Of a stretch of DNA of 64,000 nt, positions 49,448 to 58,550 are shown one piece after another. The notes beneath the pieces were generated by a model. The model saw only the letters and a program-made list of their open reading frames with translations. It had not been told where the DNA came from and searched no databases. Every line of letters starts with the position of its first letter. Within the stretch, counting starts at the first letter, position 1. The stretch is from Streptomyces wedmorensis. GTDB taxonomy: Bacteria; Actinomycetota; Actinomycetes; Streptomycetales; Streptomycetaceae. Position numbers and translations under genes: made by a program. Location: positions 1 to 64,000 of the forward strand of contig NZ_JNWK01000005.1 in assembly GCF_000716445.1 (NCBI RefSeq). The letters run 5' to 3'.

Positions 49448-52378
49448 TTAGCGGCGCCGTCCAGCCCAAGAACCGGACGGGCAGGGCAGGGGCGATGTGG
49501 CGGGGGTGCGGAGGGCGGGGGTGGGATCGGGGAGGGCGGCGAGGCCTTCCAGGCACTCCTCGATCCGGGTGGGCAGCCGGTGTTCGCGCGCGAGCTCCAG
49601 GCAGGTCTCCCAGGTGTCGCGGGCGGCGGCCCACTCGCCGAAGTGGTGGTGGGTCCGGGCGGTGATGACGAGGCAGTCGGCCGTACCGCCGAGGTCGTTC
49701 ATGCGGTGCCGGATGTCGAGTGCCTCGGCGAGGGCGGTGAACGCCTCGTCGCGGCGCCCGAGGACGCGCAGGTTGTCCGCCTGGTTCGTCAGGGCGGTGG
49801 CCAGGAAGACCCCCTGGCCGGCGCCCCGCAGGAGGTCGACGACCCGCCGGTAGTCGGCGGCCGCCAGGTCGGGTTCGCCGCGCAGGTGGCGGATGTCCGC
49901 GATCCGGCTGAGGAGCAGCGCCTCCCCGCGGCTGTTCCCCAGGCTGTGGTGGAGGTCGCGGGAGACCTCGGCGTGGACGAGCGCCTCCTCGGCGTCGCCG
50001 ATCTGGATGTACAGCGCCGACAGGTTGCCGAGGATGGAGGCCCGGGCCGCCGTGTCGCCGCGCGCGGTGAAGAGCTCCAGGGCGATGCGGAGGTGCTCCA
50101 GGCAGGCCTCGTTGCGGAAGGCCATGCCGTGGGCGACGGCCATCCGCCGGTGCAGCCAGGCCTGGCCGAGCGTGTCGTCGTGGGCACGGGCGATGTCCAT
50201 CGCCTGGGCGAGGCAGGTGTCCCACTCCCCCGTCCACCAGTGCGTGCCGGCGTAGCCGAAGAGCCCCACGGCCAGTCGCCACGCCATGTCGGAGCGGCCG
50301 AGCTCCCCGGCCCGTTCGAGGGCGTCGCGGACGGCCGGGAGTTCCTTGGCGGACCAGCGGATCGCCTCGTCGTCGTCGGCGAACGCGGGCAGCGACAGGG
50401 ACGTTCCGGCCTCGGGGTCGAGCGGCGGCGGGGACTGCGTCTCCCGGGTGGCGGTGCGCGTCGCCTCCGACAGGGCCGCGACGTACCAGGTGACGATCCG
50501 CAGGGCCGCCGCGGTGTGCCGCTCCTCCGGGTCCTCCTCGTCGCCCCGCTGCGCCGCGTACTCGCCGAGGAGGTCGTGGAGCACGTACCGGTCGGGTTCG
50601 GGGTTGAGGACGAGGTGGGCGTCGGCCAGTACGTCGAGGACGGCGGCGGCCCGGGCCTCGGTGAGGTCGAGCAGGGCCGCGGCGGACTGCGGGGTGACCG
50701 GGTGCGCCGACCACACCCGGCCCAGGGTCCGGAAGGCGCGGGCGGCCTCGCGTTCCAGGGGACGGTGGCTGTCGCGCATGGCCACGTAGCTCATGGCGAA
50801 GGTCCGCTGGACGTCGAAGGTGCCCATCGAGAGGGTCTCCAGGCGGCCCTGGTGGGGCGTCAGCCGGCGGGCGAGGAGTGCGAGGGGCCAGTGGGGCCGG
50901 GAGGCCAGCCGGCCGCCGACGATGTGCAGGGCGAGCGGCAGGCCTCCGCAGGCGGCCAGGATGTCGGCGAGGGCCTCGGGCTCGCTCCGTACGCGGTCGG
51001 CTCCGGCGAGCCTGGCGAGCAGCGCGTGCTGGTCGGCCGGGGACAGCGGTGCCAGCGGGACGCCGGCGGATCCCGGCAGGTCGGCCAGGAGCTGCCGGCT
51101 GGTGATCAGGGCGGCGCTCCGTCCGCCCGCCGGGAGGAGGGGCGCCACGTGGGCGGCGTCGCGCGCGTTGTCGAGGACCAGGAGGACGCGGCGCTCGGCG
51201 AGGGCCGCCTGGAGCAGCAGGGCCCGGTCGTCGGTGTCGTCGGGCAGCGCCTCGTGGTGCACGCCCAGGTCGGACAGGAAGCGGGCGAGCAGTTCGTGGG
51301 CCGTGCGCGCGCCGTGGGAGCAGTACCCGCGCAGGTCGGCGTAGAGCGCTCCGTCCGGGAACTCCTCGCGGAGCCCGTACGCGACGTGGACGGCGAGCGC
51401 GGTCTTGCCCACGCCGCCCATCCCGGAGATCACCACGGGTCTGATCCCGCACCTCCCGGGCGCCCCGTGGTCCGTGGCGTCCTCGGCGAGCAGGGAGCGT
51501 ACGAGTGCCACCTCGGCCTCCCGGCCGGTGAACGCGTCGCCCTCGTAGGGCAGCTGGAAGGGGGGCCGGGGCGCGGCGGCGGCCGGGGAGGGAGCGGGGG
51601 CCGGGCGGGGCGCGGGCTCGCCCGCGAGGAGCTCGCGGTGGGCCTGCTGGACGGTGGCGCCGGGTTCGGTGCCGAGCTCGTCGACCAGGCTGCGGCGCAG
51701 GCGCTGGAAGGCGGAGAAGGCCTCCGCCTGGCGGCCGGAGCGGTGCAGGGCCCGTATGAGCAGCGCGTGGAACTCCTCGCGCAGGGGGTGCTCGGCGGCC
51801 AGGGTGGCGAGCGGTCCGACGGCTTCGTCGTGCCGGCCGAGGTGGAGCTCGGCGTCGAAGTTCCATTCCAGGGCCTGGAGGCGCGCCTCCGCGAGCCGGT
51901 GGATCCGGAGGGCGGCCGCCTCGGTCTCGGAGAAGGGGGCGAGGTCGGCCAGGGGTGTGCCGCGCCACAGCGGCAGGGCGAGCGCGGTCTGCCGCAGGAC
52001 CTCCTCCCAGTCCTCGCGGCGGTGTGCCTCGCGCACGGCTCCGACCCGCTCCTCGAAGACGTCGGCGTCCAGTTCGCCGTCGTGGACGAGCAGCCGGTAG
52101 CCGGGGGCCACGGTCCGCAGGCGCTCCTCGGTGCCGCCGTCGGCGGCGGAGAGGACCCTGCGGAGCCGGGTGAGGTGGTTGGCGAGGGCGGCGTCGGCGC
52201 TGGCGGGCACGGACGCGCCCCAGAGGGCCTCCTTGAGGGCGTCCCTGGAGACGGTGCGGTTCGCCTGGAGTAACAGGGCGGCGAGCAGGACGCGGACCTT
52301 CGGACCGCTCACCGGTCGTGGCTCCGTCCCGTCGTGGACGACGAGCGGTCCCAGCAGCCCGAACTTCACCACCACCAT
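49448..52378 (-). CDS. AfsR/SARP-type transcriptional regulator with NB-ARC and TPR domains
   Basis: A 976-residue regulator. Residues 5-95 hold the OmpR-like winged helix (VKFGLLGPLVVHDG, ALKEALWG, LTRLRRVL). Residues 100-245 hold the BTAD activation domain. The NB-ARC ATPase follows with the P-loop ISGMGGVGKTALAVHVA, Walker B VLLVLDNARDAAHV and a GGLPLALHIVGG motif. Residues 690-960 are TPR repeats. Large SARPs such as AfsR activate secondary-metabolite genes in response to kinase signals; no biosynthetic cluster lies in the window, so it probably acts elsewhere or globally. It is divergent from the gap gene over 135 bases. Confidence 0.93.
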   Translation of the reverse strand: MVVVKFGLLGPLVVHDGTEPRPVSGPKVRVLLAALLLQANRTVSRDALKEALWGASVPASADAALANHLTRLRRVLSAADGGTEERLRTVAPGYRLLVHDGELDADVFEERVGAVREAHRREDWEEVLRQTALALPLWRGTPLADLAPFSETEAAALRIHRLAEARLQALEWNFDAELHLGRHDEAVGPLATLAAEHPLREEFHALLIRALHRSGRQAEAFSAFQRLRRSLVDELGTEPGATVQQAHRELLAGEPAPRPAPAPSPAAAAPRPPFQLPYEGDAFTGREAEVALVRSLLAEDATDHGAPGRCGIRPVVISGMGGVGKTALAVHVAYGLREEFPDGALYADLRGYCSHGARTAHELLARFLSDLGVHHEALPDDTDDRALLLQAALAERRVLLVLDNARDAAHVAPLLPAGGRSAALITSRQLLADLPGSAGVPLAPLSPADQHALLARLAGADRVRSEPEALADILAACGGLPLALHIVGGRLASRPHWPLALLARRLTPHQGRLETLSMGTFDVQRTFAMSYVAMRDSHRPLEREAARAFRTLGRVWSAHPVTPQSAAALLDLTEARAAAVLDVLADAHLVLNPEPDRYVLHDLLGEYAAQRGDEEDPEERHTAAALRIVTWYVAALSEATRTATRETQSPPPLDPEAGTSLSLPAFADDDEAIRWSAKELPAVRDALERAGELGRSDMAWRLAVGLFGYAGTHWWTGEWDTCLAQAMDIARAHDDTLGQAWLHRRMAVAHGMAFRNEACLEHLRIALELFTARGDTAARASILGNLSALYIQIGDAEEALVHAEVSRDLHHSLGNSRGEALLLSRIADIRHLRGEPDLAAADYRRVVDLLRGAGQGVFLATALTNQADNLRVLGRRDEAFTALAEALDIRHRMNDLGGTADCLVITARTHHHFGEWAAARDTWETCLELAREHRLPTRIEECLEGLAALPDPTPALRTPATSPLPCPSGSWAGRRR

Positions 52379-52513
52379 GCCCCCGCATCAGGTAGGCGGG
52401 CCGCCTGCGAGCGGCGGATCCCGACGGCCCCATCGTACGGTTCGGCACCCCTTGATTGATCAAACCGGCCGGGGGTTACCATATGAGCGCCGCCTAGCTC
52501 GAAAGATAATCTT

Positions 52514-53870
52514 GTGACTGTCAATGACGACTCGTTCACCAGTTGGAAGAACCGCGAGGAGATCGCGGAGTCGATGATCCCGATCATCGGGAAGCTGCAC
52601 CGGGAGCAGGACGTCACCGTCCTGGTCCACAGCCGCTCCCTGGTGAACAAGTCGGTGGTCAGCATCTTGAAGACCCACCGCTTCGCCCGGCAGATCGACG
52701 GCGAGGAGCTCTCGGTCACCGAGACGCTCCCGTTCCTCCAGACGCTCACGACCCTCGACCTCGGCCCGTGCCAGATCGACATCGGCGTGCTGGCCGCTGA
52801 CTACAAGACCGACGACCGCGGGCTCTCCGTGGCCGAGTTCACCGCCGAGGCCGTCGCCGGCGCCACGGGCGAGAACAAGATCGAGCGCCGTGACGGACGC
52901 GACGTCGTCCTCTACGGCTTCGGCCGCATCGGCCGCCTCGTCGCCCGCCTCCTCATCGAGAAGGCCGGCTCCGGCAACGGTCTGCGCCTGCGCGCGATCG
53001 TCGTGCGCGGCGGCGGCGACCAGGACCTCGTGAAGCGCGCCTCGCTGCTGCGCCGCGACTCCATCCACGGCCAGTTCCAGGGCACGATCACGGTCGACGA
53101 GGCGAACAGCACCATCGTCGCCAACGGCAACACGATCAAGGTGATCTACGCCAACGACCCCTCCGAGGTCGACTACACGGCGTACGGCATCGAGAACGCC
53201 ATCCTCATCGACAACACCGGCAAGTGGCGGGACCGCGAGGGCCTCTCCAAGCACCTGCGCCCCGGCATCGACAAGGTCGTCCTCACCGCGCCCGGCAAGG
53301 GCGACGTGCCGAACATCGTGCACGGCGTGAACCACGACACGATCAAGCCGGACGAGCAGGTCATCTCCTGCGCGTCCTGCACCACCAACGCGATCGTCCC
53401 GCCGCTGAAGGCCATGGACGACGAGTACGGCGTGCTGCGCGGCCACGTGGAGACGGTCCACTCGTTCACGAACGACCAGAACCTGCTGGACAACTACCAC
53501 AAGGCCGACCGTCGCGGCCGTTCCGCGCCGCTCAACATGGTGATCACCGAGACCGGTGCCGCCTCGGCCGTCGCGAAGGCCCTGCCGGACCTCAAGGCCC
53601 CGATCACCGGCAGCTCGATCCGCGTCCCCGTCCCGGACGTCTCGATCGCGATCCTGAGCCTGCGCCTGGGCCGCGAGACCACCCGCGAAGAGGTCCTCGA
53701 GTACCTCCGCGACGTCTCGCTGCACTCGCCGCTGAAGCGCCAGATCGACTTCACCACGGCTCCCGACGCCGTCTCACGACAACGAGTTCGGCTACTCGTG
53801 CCAGGTCATCCGGGTCGTCCAGCACGTCTCCGGCGTGGAGTACCCGACCTTCCCGGTCCCGGCGGTCTGA
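52514..53870 (+). pseudogene. gap: Glyceraldehyde-3-phosphate dehydrogenase, long form, frameshifted by a C-terminal deletion
   Basis: Reading from GTG 52514, the frame gives the long GAPDH of actinobacteria (normally about 480 residues, with a 120-residue N-terminal extension). NAD site LYGFGRIGRLVARLL is intact, as is the catalytic CASCTTNAIVPP. After RQIDFTTAPDAVS (near 53775) the frame shifts. The expected C-terminus resumes in another frame as DNEFGYSCQVIRVVQHVSGV and ends at TGA 53868-53870. From family memory about 30 residues between are missing. As written the protein would run on in a wrong frame to 54127. It is either a real deletion mutant or an assembly error. Other gap copies normally exist, so loss might be tolerated. 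Confidence 0.85.
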
Positions 53871-53961
53871 TCCCCGCCCCACGGCACCCCAGCACGGCGG
53901 CGCGCCGCACCCCCCGTCCCAGGGGGGTGCGGGCCAGCTGCTGCGGTTCGCGGCCCTGGAG

Positions 53962-54693
53962 GTGCGCTGCTGCGCCTTCGCCGTCGCGCTGGTCGCGGGC
54001 ATCGCCGCCTCCACCCTGCTGCCCGCACTGCCCGTCGCCCGCTACGACCTGCTCCTCCTCTACGGGATCGGGCTCACCGTGCTGGCGTGGCGACTCGGCT
54101 GGGACACCGGCCGGGACATCGCCGTGATCGCCGGCTGCCACGCCATCGGCCTGCTCTTCGAGCTGGTCAAGGTACGGATGGGCTCGTGGAGCTACCCGGA
54201 GGACGCCCTGACCAAGTTCGGCGGCGTCCCCCTGTACGGCGGGTTCCTCTACGCCGCCCTCGGCAGCTACGTCTGCCGGGCCTGGCGCCTGTTCGACCTG
54301 CGGCTCACCGGCTACCGGCCGCGGGTGACGGCGGTCCTCGCCGGCGCCGTGTACGTGAACTTCTTCAGCCACCACTGGCTGCCCGACGCCCGATGGGTCC
54401 TCGCCGCCCTGCTGCTCGCCGCGACGGCCGGCACCTGGGTGCGGTTCCGGGTGGGCGCGGACGACCTCCGGATGCCGCTGGCCCTGTCCTTCGTCCTGAT
54501 CGGCTTCTTCCTGTGGGTCGCGGAGAACGCGGCCACCTACGTCGGCGCGTGGAGCTACCCCGACCAACTCGACGGCTGGCAGCCGGTGTCCCCCGCGAAG
54601 TTCGGCGCGTGGGCCCTCCTCATCACGGTCACCTTCGTCCTGACGGCACACCGGGCGAGAAATCTCTTCCCCGCGGACCCGGTGCGCGAATAG
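53962..54693 (+). CDS. DUF817 family membrane protein
   Basis: About 243 residues with seven to eight hydrophobic segments, matching DUF817: [26 protein letters not shown] cut as the first signature, then [37 protein letters not shown] and [19 protein letters not shown]. Function unknown. The start is uncertain: GTG 53962 is the only standard codon in frame, while a CTG at 53938 has AGGGGGG upstream and would restore residues usual at the N-terminus. It follows the broken gap gene closely (about 90 bases). Confidence 0.8.
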   Translation: MRCCAFAVALVAGIAASTLLPALPVARYDLLLLYGIGLTVLAWRLGWDTGRDIAVIAGCHAIGLLFELVKVRMGSWSYPEDALTKFGGVPLYGGFLYAALGSYVCRAWRLFDLRLTGYRPRVTAVLAGAVYVNFFSHHWLPDARWVLAALLLAATAGTWVRFRVGADDLRMPLALSFVLIGFFLWVAENAATYVGAWSYPDQLDGWQPVSPAKFGAWALLITVTFVLTAHRARNLFPADPVRE

Positions 54694-54784
54694 GCAATTC
54701 CGCACACCGAGGCGTTCGTGCACCGGGGCGGGTGACGTGCTACAGTCGACAGCAGTTGCAGTTGTGGTTCCCAAAGAACTTATG

Positions 54785-54818
54785 AGTGCCTTCGACGGTG
54801 TATACATCGTCAGGCACT
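54785..54818 (+). promoter_or_regulatory. Hairpin in the cspA 5' leader
   Basis: AGTGCCT (54785-54791) pairs with AGGCACT (54812-54818), and GACG with CGTC (54808-54811), leaving a ten-base loop with GTATAC. It lies about 100 bases before the start codon in a 200-base leader of lower GC than the surroundings. Cold-shock genes often have structured leaders that change with temperature. Confidence 0.6.
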
Positions 54819-54919
54819 TTATGTGTTTTCGGTGCAGTTTTCCGACGGGGCAATCATCACGGCGACGCCGGGAGCCACACGGTGTGGTTTCCCGGGTTAC
54901 GCCCCGAAGGAGATTTGAC

Positions 54920-55123
54920 ATGGCTACTGGCACCGTGAAGTGGTTCAACAGCGAAAAGGGCTTCGGCTTCATCGAGCAGGAGGGTGGCGGCCCGGACGTG
55001 TTCGCCCACTACTCCAACATCGCCACCTCCGGCTTCCGTGAGCTCCAGGAAGGCCAGAAGGTGACCTTCGACGTCACGCAGGGCCAGAAGGGCCCGCAGG
55101 CGGAGAACATCCTCCCCGCCTGA
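54920..55123 (+). CDS. cspA: Cold shock protein CspA family
   Basis: A complete 67-residue cold-shock domain protein: [20 protein letters not shown] holds RNP1 (KGFGFI), followed by DVFAHYSNI (RNP2-like VFAHY). It binds single-stranded RNA/DNA and acts as an RNA chaperone. AGGAG lies nine bases before the ATG at 54920. The leader is open in the same frame back to about 54737, giving a possible but unlikely extended form. It precedes a DEAD-box helicase gene, a typical cold-response pairing, with a terminator between. Confidence 0.96.
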   Translation: MATGTVKWFNSEKGFGFIEQEGGGPDVFAHYSNIATSGFRELQEGQKVTFDVTQGQKGPQAENILPA

Positions 55124-55143
55124 CGTTGACACGTCCGACGCAG

Positions 55144-55190
55144 CCGGGGCCCTCACCGTCGTGGTGAGGGCCTCGGCTCGTTGTCTTTTC
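55144..55190 (+). terminator. Rho-independent terminator of cspA
   Basis: GGCCCTCACC (55148-55157) pairs with GGTGAGGGCC (55163-55172) with a five-base loop; outer pairs extend the stem to 55144-55176. The run GTTGTCTTTT follows. Located 21 bases after the stop. Confidence 0.9.
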
Positions 55191-55301
55191 CGGCATTCTC
55201 ACGGACCGGACGCCGCTTTCCCCACGTCGGCGTGGCCGGATCCGTACGCAATTGGCGTTCGGTACGTTCTGGTAATTCACGGGCCATGGCCCGTCGCGAA
55301 T

Positions 55302-55328
55302 TTCCTCGAAGCGCACCGTTTCGAGGAA
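55302..55328 (+). promoter_or_regulatory. Hairpin that buries the ribosome site of the helicase gene
   Basis: TTCCTCGAA (55302-55310) pairs perfectly with TTCGAGGAA (55320-55328) across a nine-base loop. The Shine-Dalgarno AGGAAGG (55324-55330) lies mostly in the 3' arm, seven bases before ATG 55337. Such an arrangement can keep a transcript untranslated until the hairpin opens by helicase, chaperone or ligand. Confidence 0.7.
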
Positions 55329-55336
55329 GGTCCCCC

Positions 55337-56773
55337 ATGAACAGCACCCCCCGTACGGACCGGGCACGCCGCGGTCCCGCGCCGAAGGACGAATTCACGG
55401 CGCCGTCGACCGTCACCCCGGCGCTCCCCGGCGCCACCGCCTTCACCGACCTCGGCCTGCCGGCCGCGGTCCTGGACGTGCTGGCCCGCGAGGGCGTCAC
55501 GACGCCGTTCCCGATCCAGGCCGCGACCCTGCCCGACGCCCTCGCGGGCCGCGACGTGCTCGGGCGCGGGCGGACCGGCTCCGGCAAGACGCTCGCGTTC
55601 GGCCTGCCGCTGCTGACGCGCACGGCCGGGCGCCGGGCGGAGGCCCGCAAGCCGCTGGCCCTCGTCCTGGTCCCCACCCGCGAGCTGGCCCAGCAGGTCA
55701 CGGACGCGCTCGACCCGTACGCCCGCGCCCTGAAGCTCCGCATGGCCACCGTCGTCGGCGGCATGTCGATCGGCCGGCAGGCCACCGCGCTGCGCGACGG
55801 CGCCGAGGTCCTGGTCGCCACGCCCGGGCGACTGATGGACCTGGTGGAGCGCAAGGACTGCCGCCTGGAGCGGGTCACCGTCACCGTCCTGGACGAGGCC
55901 GACCAGATGGCCGACATGGGGTTCATGCCCCAGGTCACCGAGATCCTCGACCGGGTGGGTGCCGACGGCCAGCGGATGCTGTTCTCGGCCACGCTCGACC
56001 GCAACGTCGACCTCGTCGTGGAGCGCTACCTCACGGACCCGGTCGTCCACTCCGTCGACCCGTCGGCCGCCACCGTCTCCACCATGGAGCACCACGTGCT
56101 GCACGTGCACGGCGCCGACAAGTTCGCCACGGCCACGGAGATCGCCGCCCGCGACGGGCGCGTGATCATGTTCCTGCACACCAAGGCCGCCGTCGACCGC
56201 TTCGCCCGCCACCTGCTCGGCAGCGGCGTACGGGCGGCGGCGCTGCACGGGGACAAGTCGCAGCCGCTGCGGACCCGCACCCTGGCGCGCTTCAAGAGCG
56301 GCGAGGTGCCCGTCCTGGTCGCCACCAACGTCGCGGCGCGCGGCATCCACGTCGACGAGCTCGACCTCGTCGTCAACGTCGATCCGCCCGCCGACCACAA
56401 GGACTACCTCCACCGCGGCGGCCGCACCGCGCGCGCCGGCGAGTCCGGCCTCGTCGTCACCCTGGTCACCCCGGAACAACGCCGGGACGTGGCCCGCCTC
56501 ATGGCGGACGCGGGGATCCGTCCGCAGGTCACCCAGGTCCGCTCGGGCGAGGCCGAGCTGAGCCGCATCACCGGCGCCCGCACCCCCTCGGGCGTGCCCG
56601 TCGACGGCGCCGCGCCGACCCAGGAGGGCCCCAAGCGCGGCGGCGCGGCCTTCCGCGGCATCGGCACCGTGCCCGGGCGCCCGGGCCGCGCCAAGAACGA
56701 GTCCCGTCGCGCCGCCGAGGCCCGCAAGACCGCCGAGGCCCGCCAGGCCGCCCGCATCCGCCGCGGCGGCTGA
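55337..56773 (+). CDS. DEAD-box RNA helicase
   Basis: A 478-residue ATP-dependent RNA helicase. Motifs in order: Q motif region FPIQAATLPDALAG; I GRGRTGSGKT; Ia VPTRELAQQ; Ib TPGRLMD; II DEAD (VLDEADQMAD); III SAT; V ATNVAARGIHVDELD; VI HRGGRTARAG. Basic C-terminal tail with RRAAEARKTAEARQAARIRRGG, suitable for RNA contact. The start is ATG 55337, with AGGAAGG seven bases upstream; the longer frame to 55181 crosses the leader hairpin. The neighbouring cspA and its position suggest a role in cold adaptation or RNA turnover. Confidence 0.93.
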   Translation: MNSTPRTDRARRGPAPKDEFTAPSTVTPALPGATAFTDLGLPAAVLDVLAREGVTTPFPIQAATLPDALAGRDVLGRGRTGSGKTLAFGLPLLTRTAGRRAEARKPLALVLVPTRELAQQVTDALDPYARALKLRMATVVGGMSIGRQATALRDGAEVLVATPGRLMDLVERKDCRLERVTVTVLDEADQMADMGFMPQVTEILDRVGADGQRMLFSATLDRNVDLVVERYLTDPVVHSVDPSAATVSTMEHHVLHVHGADKFATATEIAARDGRVIMFLHTKAAVDRFARHLLGSGVRAAALHGDKSQPLRTRTLARFKSGEVPVLVATNVAARGIHVDELDLVVNVDPPADHKDYLHRGGRTARAGESGLVVTLVTPEQRRDVARLMADAGIRPQVTQVRSGEAELSRITGARTPSGVPVDGAAPTQEGPKRGGAAFRGIGTVPGRPGRAKNESRRAAEARKTAEARQAARIRRGG

Positions 56774-56929
56774 CCCCTCACGGCGTCGCCCCGCTCCGGC
56801 GGGCCGGCGCCGACCCCCAAGACCCTTGCCCGAGGCTCCCGTTGCCGTGGCGGCGTGTCGATCTTCGACACGATTCCGCCACGGTGCAGAGCCTTGCCAG
56901 CCATGAGGGGCACCCTTATCGTCGCCGAC

Positions 56930-56943
56930 AGAAAGCGCTTTCT
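56930..56943. promoter_or_regulatory. LacI-type operator upstream of pectate lyase
   Basis: AGAAAGCGCTTTCT is a perfect 14-base palindrome with the central CG common to LacI/GalR operators. It lies 35 bases before the ATG at 56979, just downstream of the likely promoter. The LacI-family gene at 43012-44046 is a possible but untested binder. Confidence 0.65.
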
Positions 56944-56978
56944 CCATCAGGGAGGCGCACGCGAGAAGGAAGGCGAGG

Positions 56979-58550
56979 ATGAGACGACCAGTCGCACTGC
57001 GACTCCACGCGGCGCTGGCGACGATGGCCCTGGCGGCCGTGACCGGCGTGGTGCTGACGATGCCCGAGGCGTCGGCGGCGACCGGCGGCGTCACCGGTTA
57101 CGCGACCCAGAACGGCGGCACCACGGGCGGCGCGGGCGGCACGACCGTCCGGGCCACCACGGGAACCGCGATCCACGCGGCCCTCTGCGGCCGGGCCAGC
57201 AGCAGCACGCCGATCACCATCGAGGTGGAAGGGACGATCAACCACGCGAACACGGCCAAGGTGTCGGGCGACAGCTGCAACACCGCCGCCGGCGTGATCG
57301 AACTCAAGCAGATCAGCAACGTCACCCTCGTCGGGGTCGGCAGCGGCGCCGTCTTCGACCAGCTGGGCATCCACCTGCGCGACGCGAGCAACATCATCAT
57401 CCAGAACGTCACCGTCCGGAACGTCAAGAAGTCGGGCTCGCCCACGTCCAACGGCGGCGACGCCATCGGCATGGAGAGCACCGTCCGCAACGTCTGGGTC
57501 GACCACACCACCCTCGAGGCGTCGGGCGGCGAGTCCGAGGGCTTCGACGGCCTCTTCGACATGAAGGACAACACCCAGTACGTGACCCTGTCCTACAGCA
57601 TTCTGCGTAATTCAGGCCGCGGAGGCCTCGTCGGTTCCAGTGAGACCGACCTGTCGAACAGCTTCGTCACCTACCACCACAACCTGTACCAGAACATCGA
57701 CTCCCGCGCCCCCCTGCTGCGCGGCGGCGTCGCGCACATGTACAACAACCACTACCTGAGCCTCAACGAGTCCGGCATCAACTCGCGGGCGGGCGCCCGC
57801 GCCAGGGTGGACGACAACTACTTCGAGGACTCCAAGGACGTCCTCGGCACCTTCTACACCGACGCCGCCGGGTACTGGCAGGTCAGCGGCAACATCTACG
57901 ACAACGTCAGCTGGTCGAGCCGCGGCACCGAGAACAACCCGGCCGGCCCCGACCCGCAGTCCAACACCACCGTCACCATCCCGTACGCCTTCAGCCCGGA
58001 CGCGGCGAGCTGCGTGCCGGGCGTCGTGAGCCGTACGGCGGGCGCGGGCAGGGGCCTCCTCGTGTCGGACGGCTCCTGCTCGCCGCAGACCCCCTCACCG
58101 ACGCCGACCCCCACGCCCACCCCGACACCCACACCCACACCCACACCCACGACGCCCACCACCCCGCCCTCCACGACCCCGCCCGGCGGGACCAACCTCA
58201 GCATCGGCGCCGGGTCCGACGGCTCGAGCAAGGCCGACGGCACGAGCTACGGCAACGTGCGGGACGGCAGCCTGAGCACCTACTGGTCACCGGCCGGCAC
58301 GACCGGCTCCGTCTCGATCAAGTGGGCCTCCCCCACCGCCGTGTCCACCGTCGTCATCAAGGAGGCCTCGGGCGCCGCGGGCCGCATCGGCTCCTGGCGC
58401 GTCCTCAACGCCGACACCGGCGCCGTCCTGACCTCGGGCAGCGGAGCCGGGGTCATCACCTTCGCCCGTACCGCACTGAGCAAGGTCACCTTCGAGATCA
58501 CCGGCTCGACCGGCACGCCCCAGGTGGCCGAGTTCGAGACCTACGCCTGA
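56979..58550 (+). CDS. Secreted pectate lyase (PL1) with Pro/Thr linker and discoidin-like domain
   Basis: A 523-residue secreted enzyme. Signal peptide residues 1-33 (ALATMALAAVTGVVLTMPEASA). PL1 right-handed beta-helix from about 40 to 365: VWVDHTTLEASGG, GFDGLFDMKDNTQYVTLSYS, NSGRGGLVGSSETD and SRAPLLRGGVAHMYNNHY with the active-site Arg region. A (PT)n linker at about 370-405 follows, then a C-terminal F5/8 (discoidin)-like sugar-binding domain to residue 523. It cleaves polygalacturonate by beta-elimination in the growth medium. GGAAGGCGAGG precedes the ATG. Soil plant-polymer use is implied, with sugar-regulated expression through the operator at 56930. Confidence 0.92.
   Translation: MRRPVALRLHAALATMALAAVTGVVLTMPEASAATGGVTGYATQNGGTTGGAGGTTVRATTGTAIHAALCGRASSSTPITIEVEGTINHANTAKVSGDSCNTAAGVIELKQISNVTLVGVGSGAVFDQLGIHLRDASNIIIQNVTVRNVKKSGSPTSNGGDAIGMESTVRNVWVDHTTLEASGGESEGFDGLFDMKDNTQYVTLSYSILRNSGRGGLVGSSETDLSNSFVTYHHNLYQNIDSRAPLLRGGVAHMYNNHYLSLNESGINSRAGARARVDDNYFEDSKDVLGTFYTDAAGYWQVSGNIYDNVSWSSRGTENNPAGPDPQSNTTVTIPYAFSPDAASCVPGVVSRTAGAGRGLLVSDGSCSPQTPSPTPTPTPTPTPTPTPTPTTPTTPPSTTPPGGTNLSIGAGSDGSSKADGTSYGNVRDGSLSTYWSPAGTTGSVSIKWASPTAVSTVVIKEASGAAGRIGSWRVLNADTGAVLTSGSGAGVITFARTALSKVTFEITGSTGTPQVAEFETYA

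Noticed and set aside
48918..52463. 1181-codon minus-strand ORF over the SARP gene
   Set aside because: Low-complexity Arg/Pro/Gly product; the SARP frame has complete domains.
54737..54919. N-terminally extended CspA
   Set aside because: The 67-residue form from ATG 54920 is the universal one and has its own AGGAG site; the extension has no homologous features.
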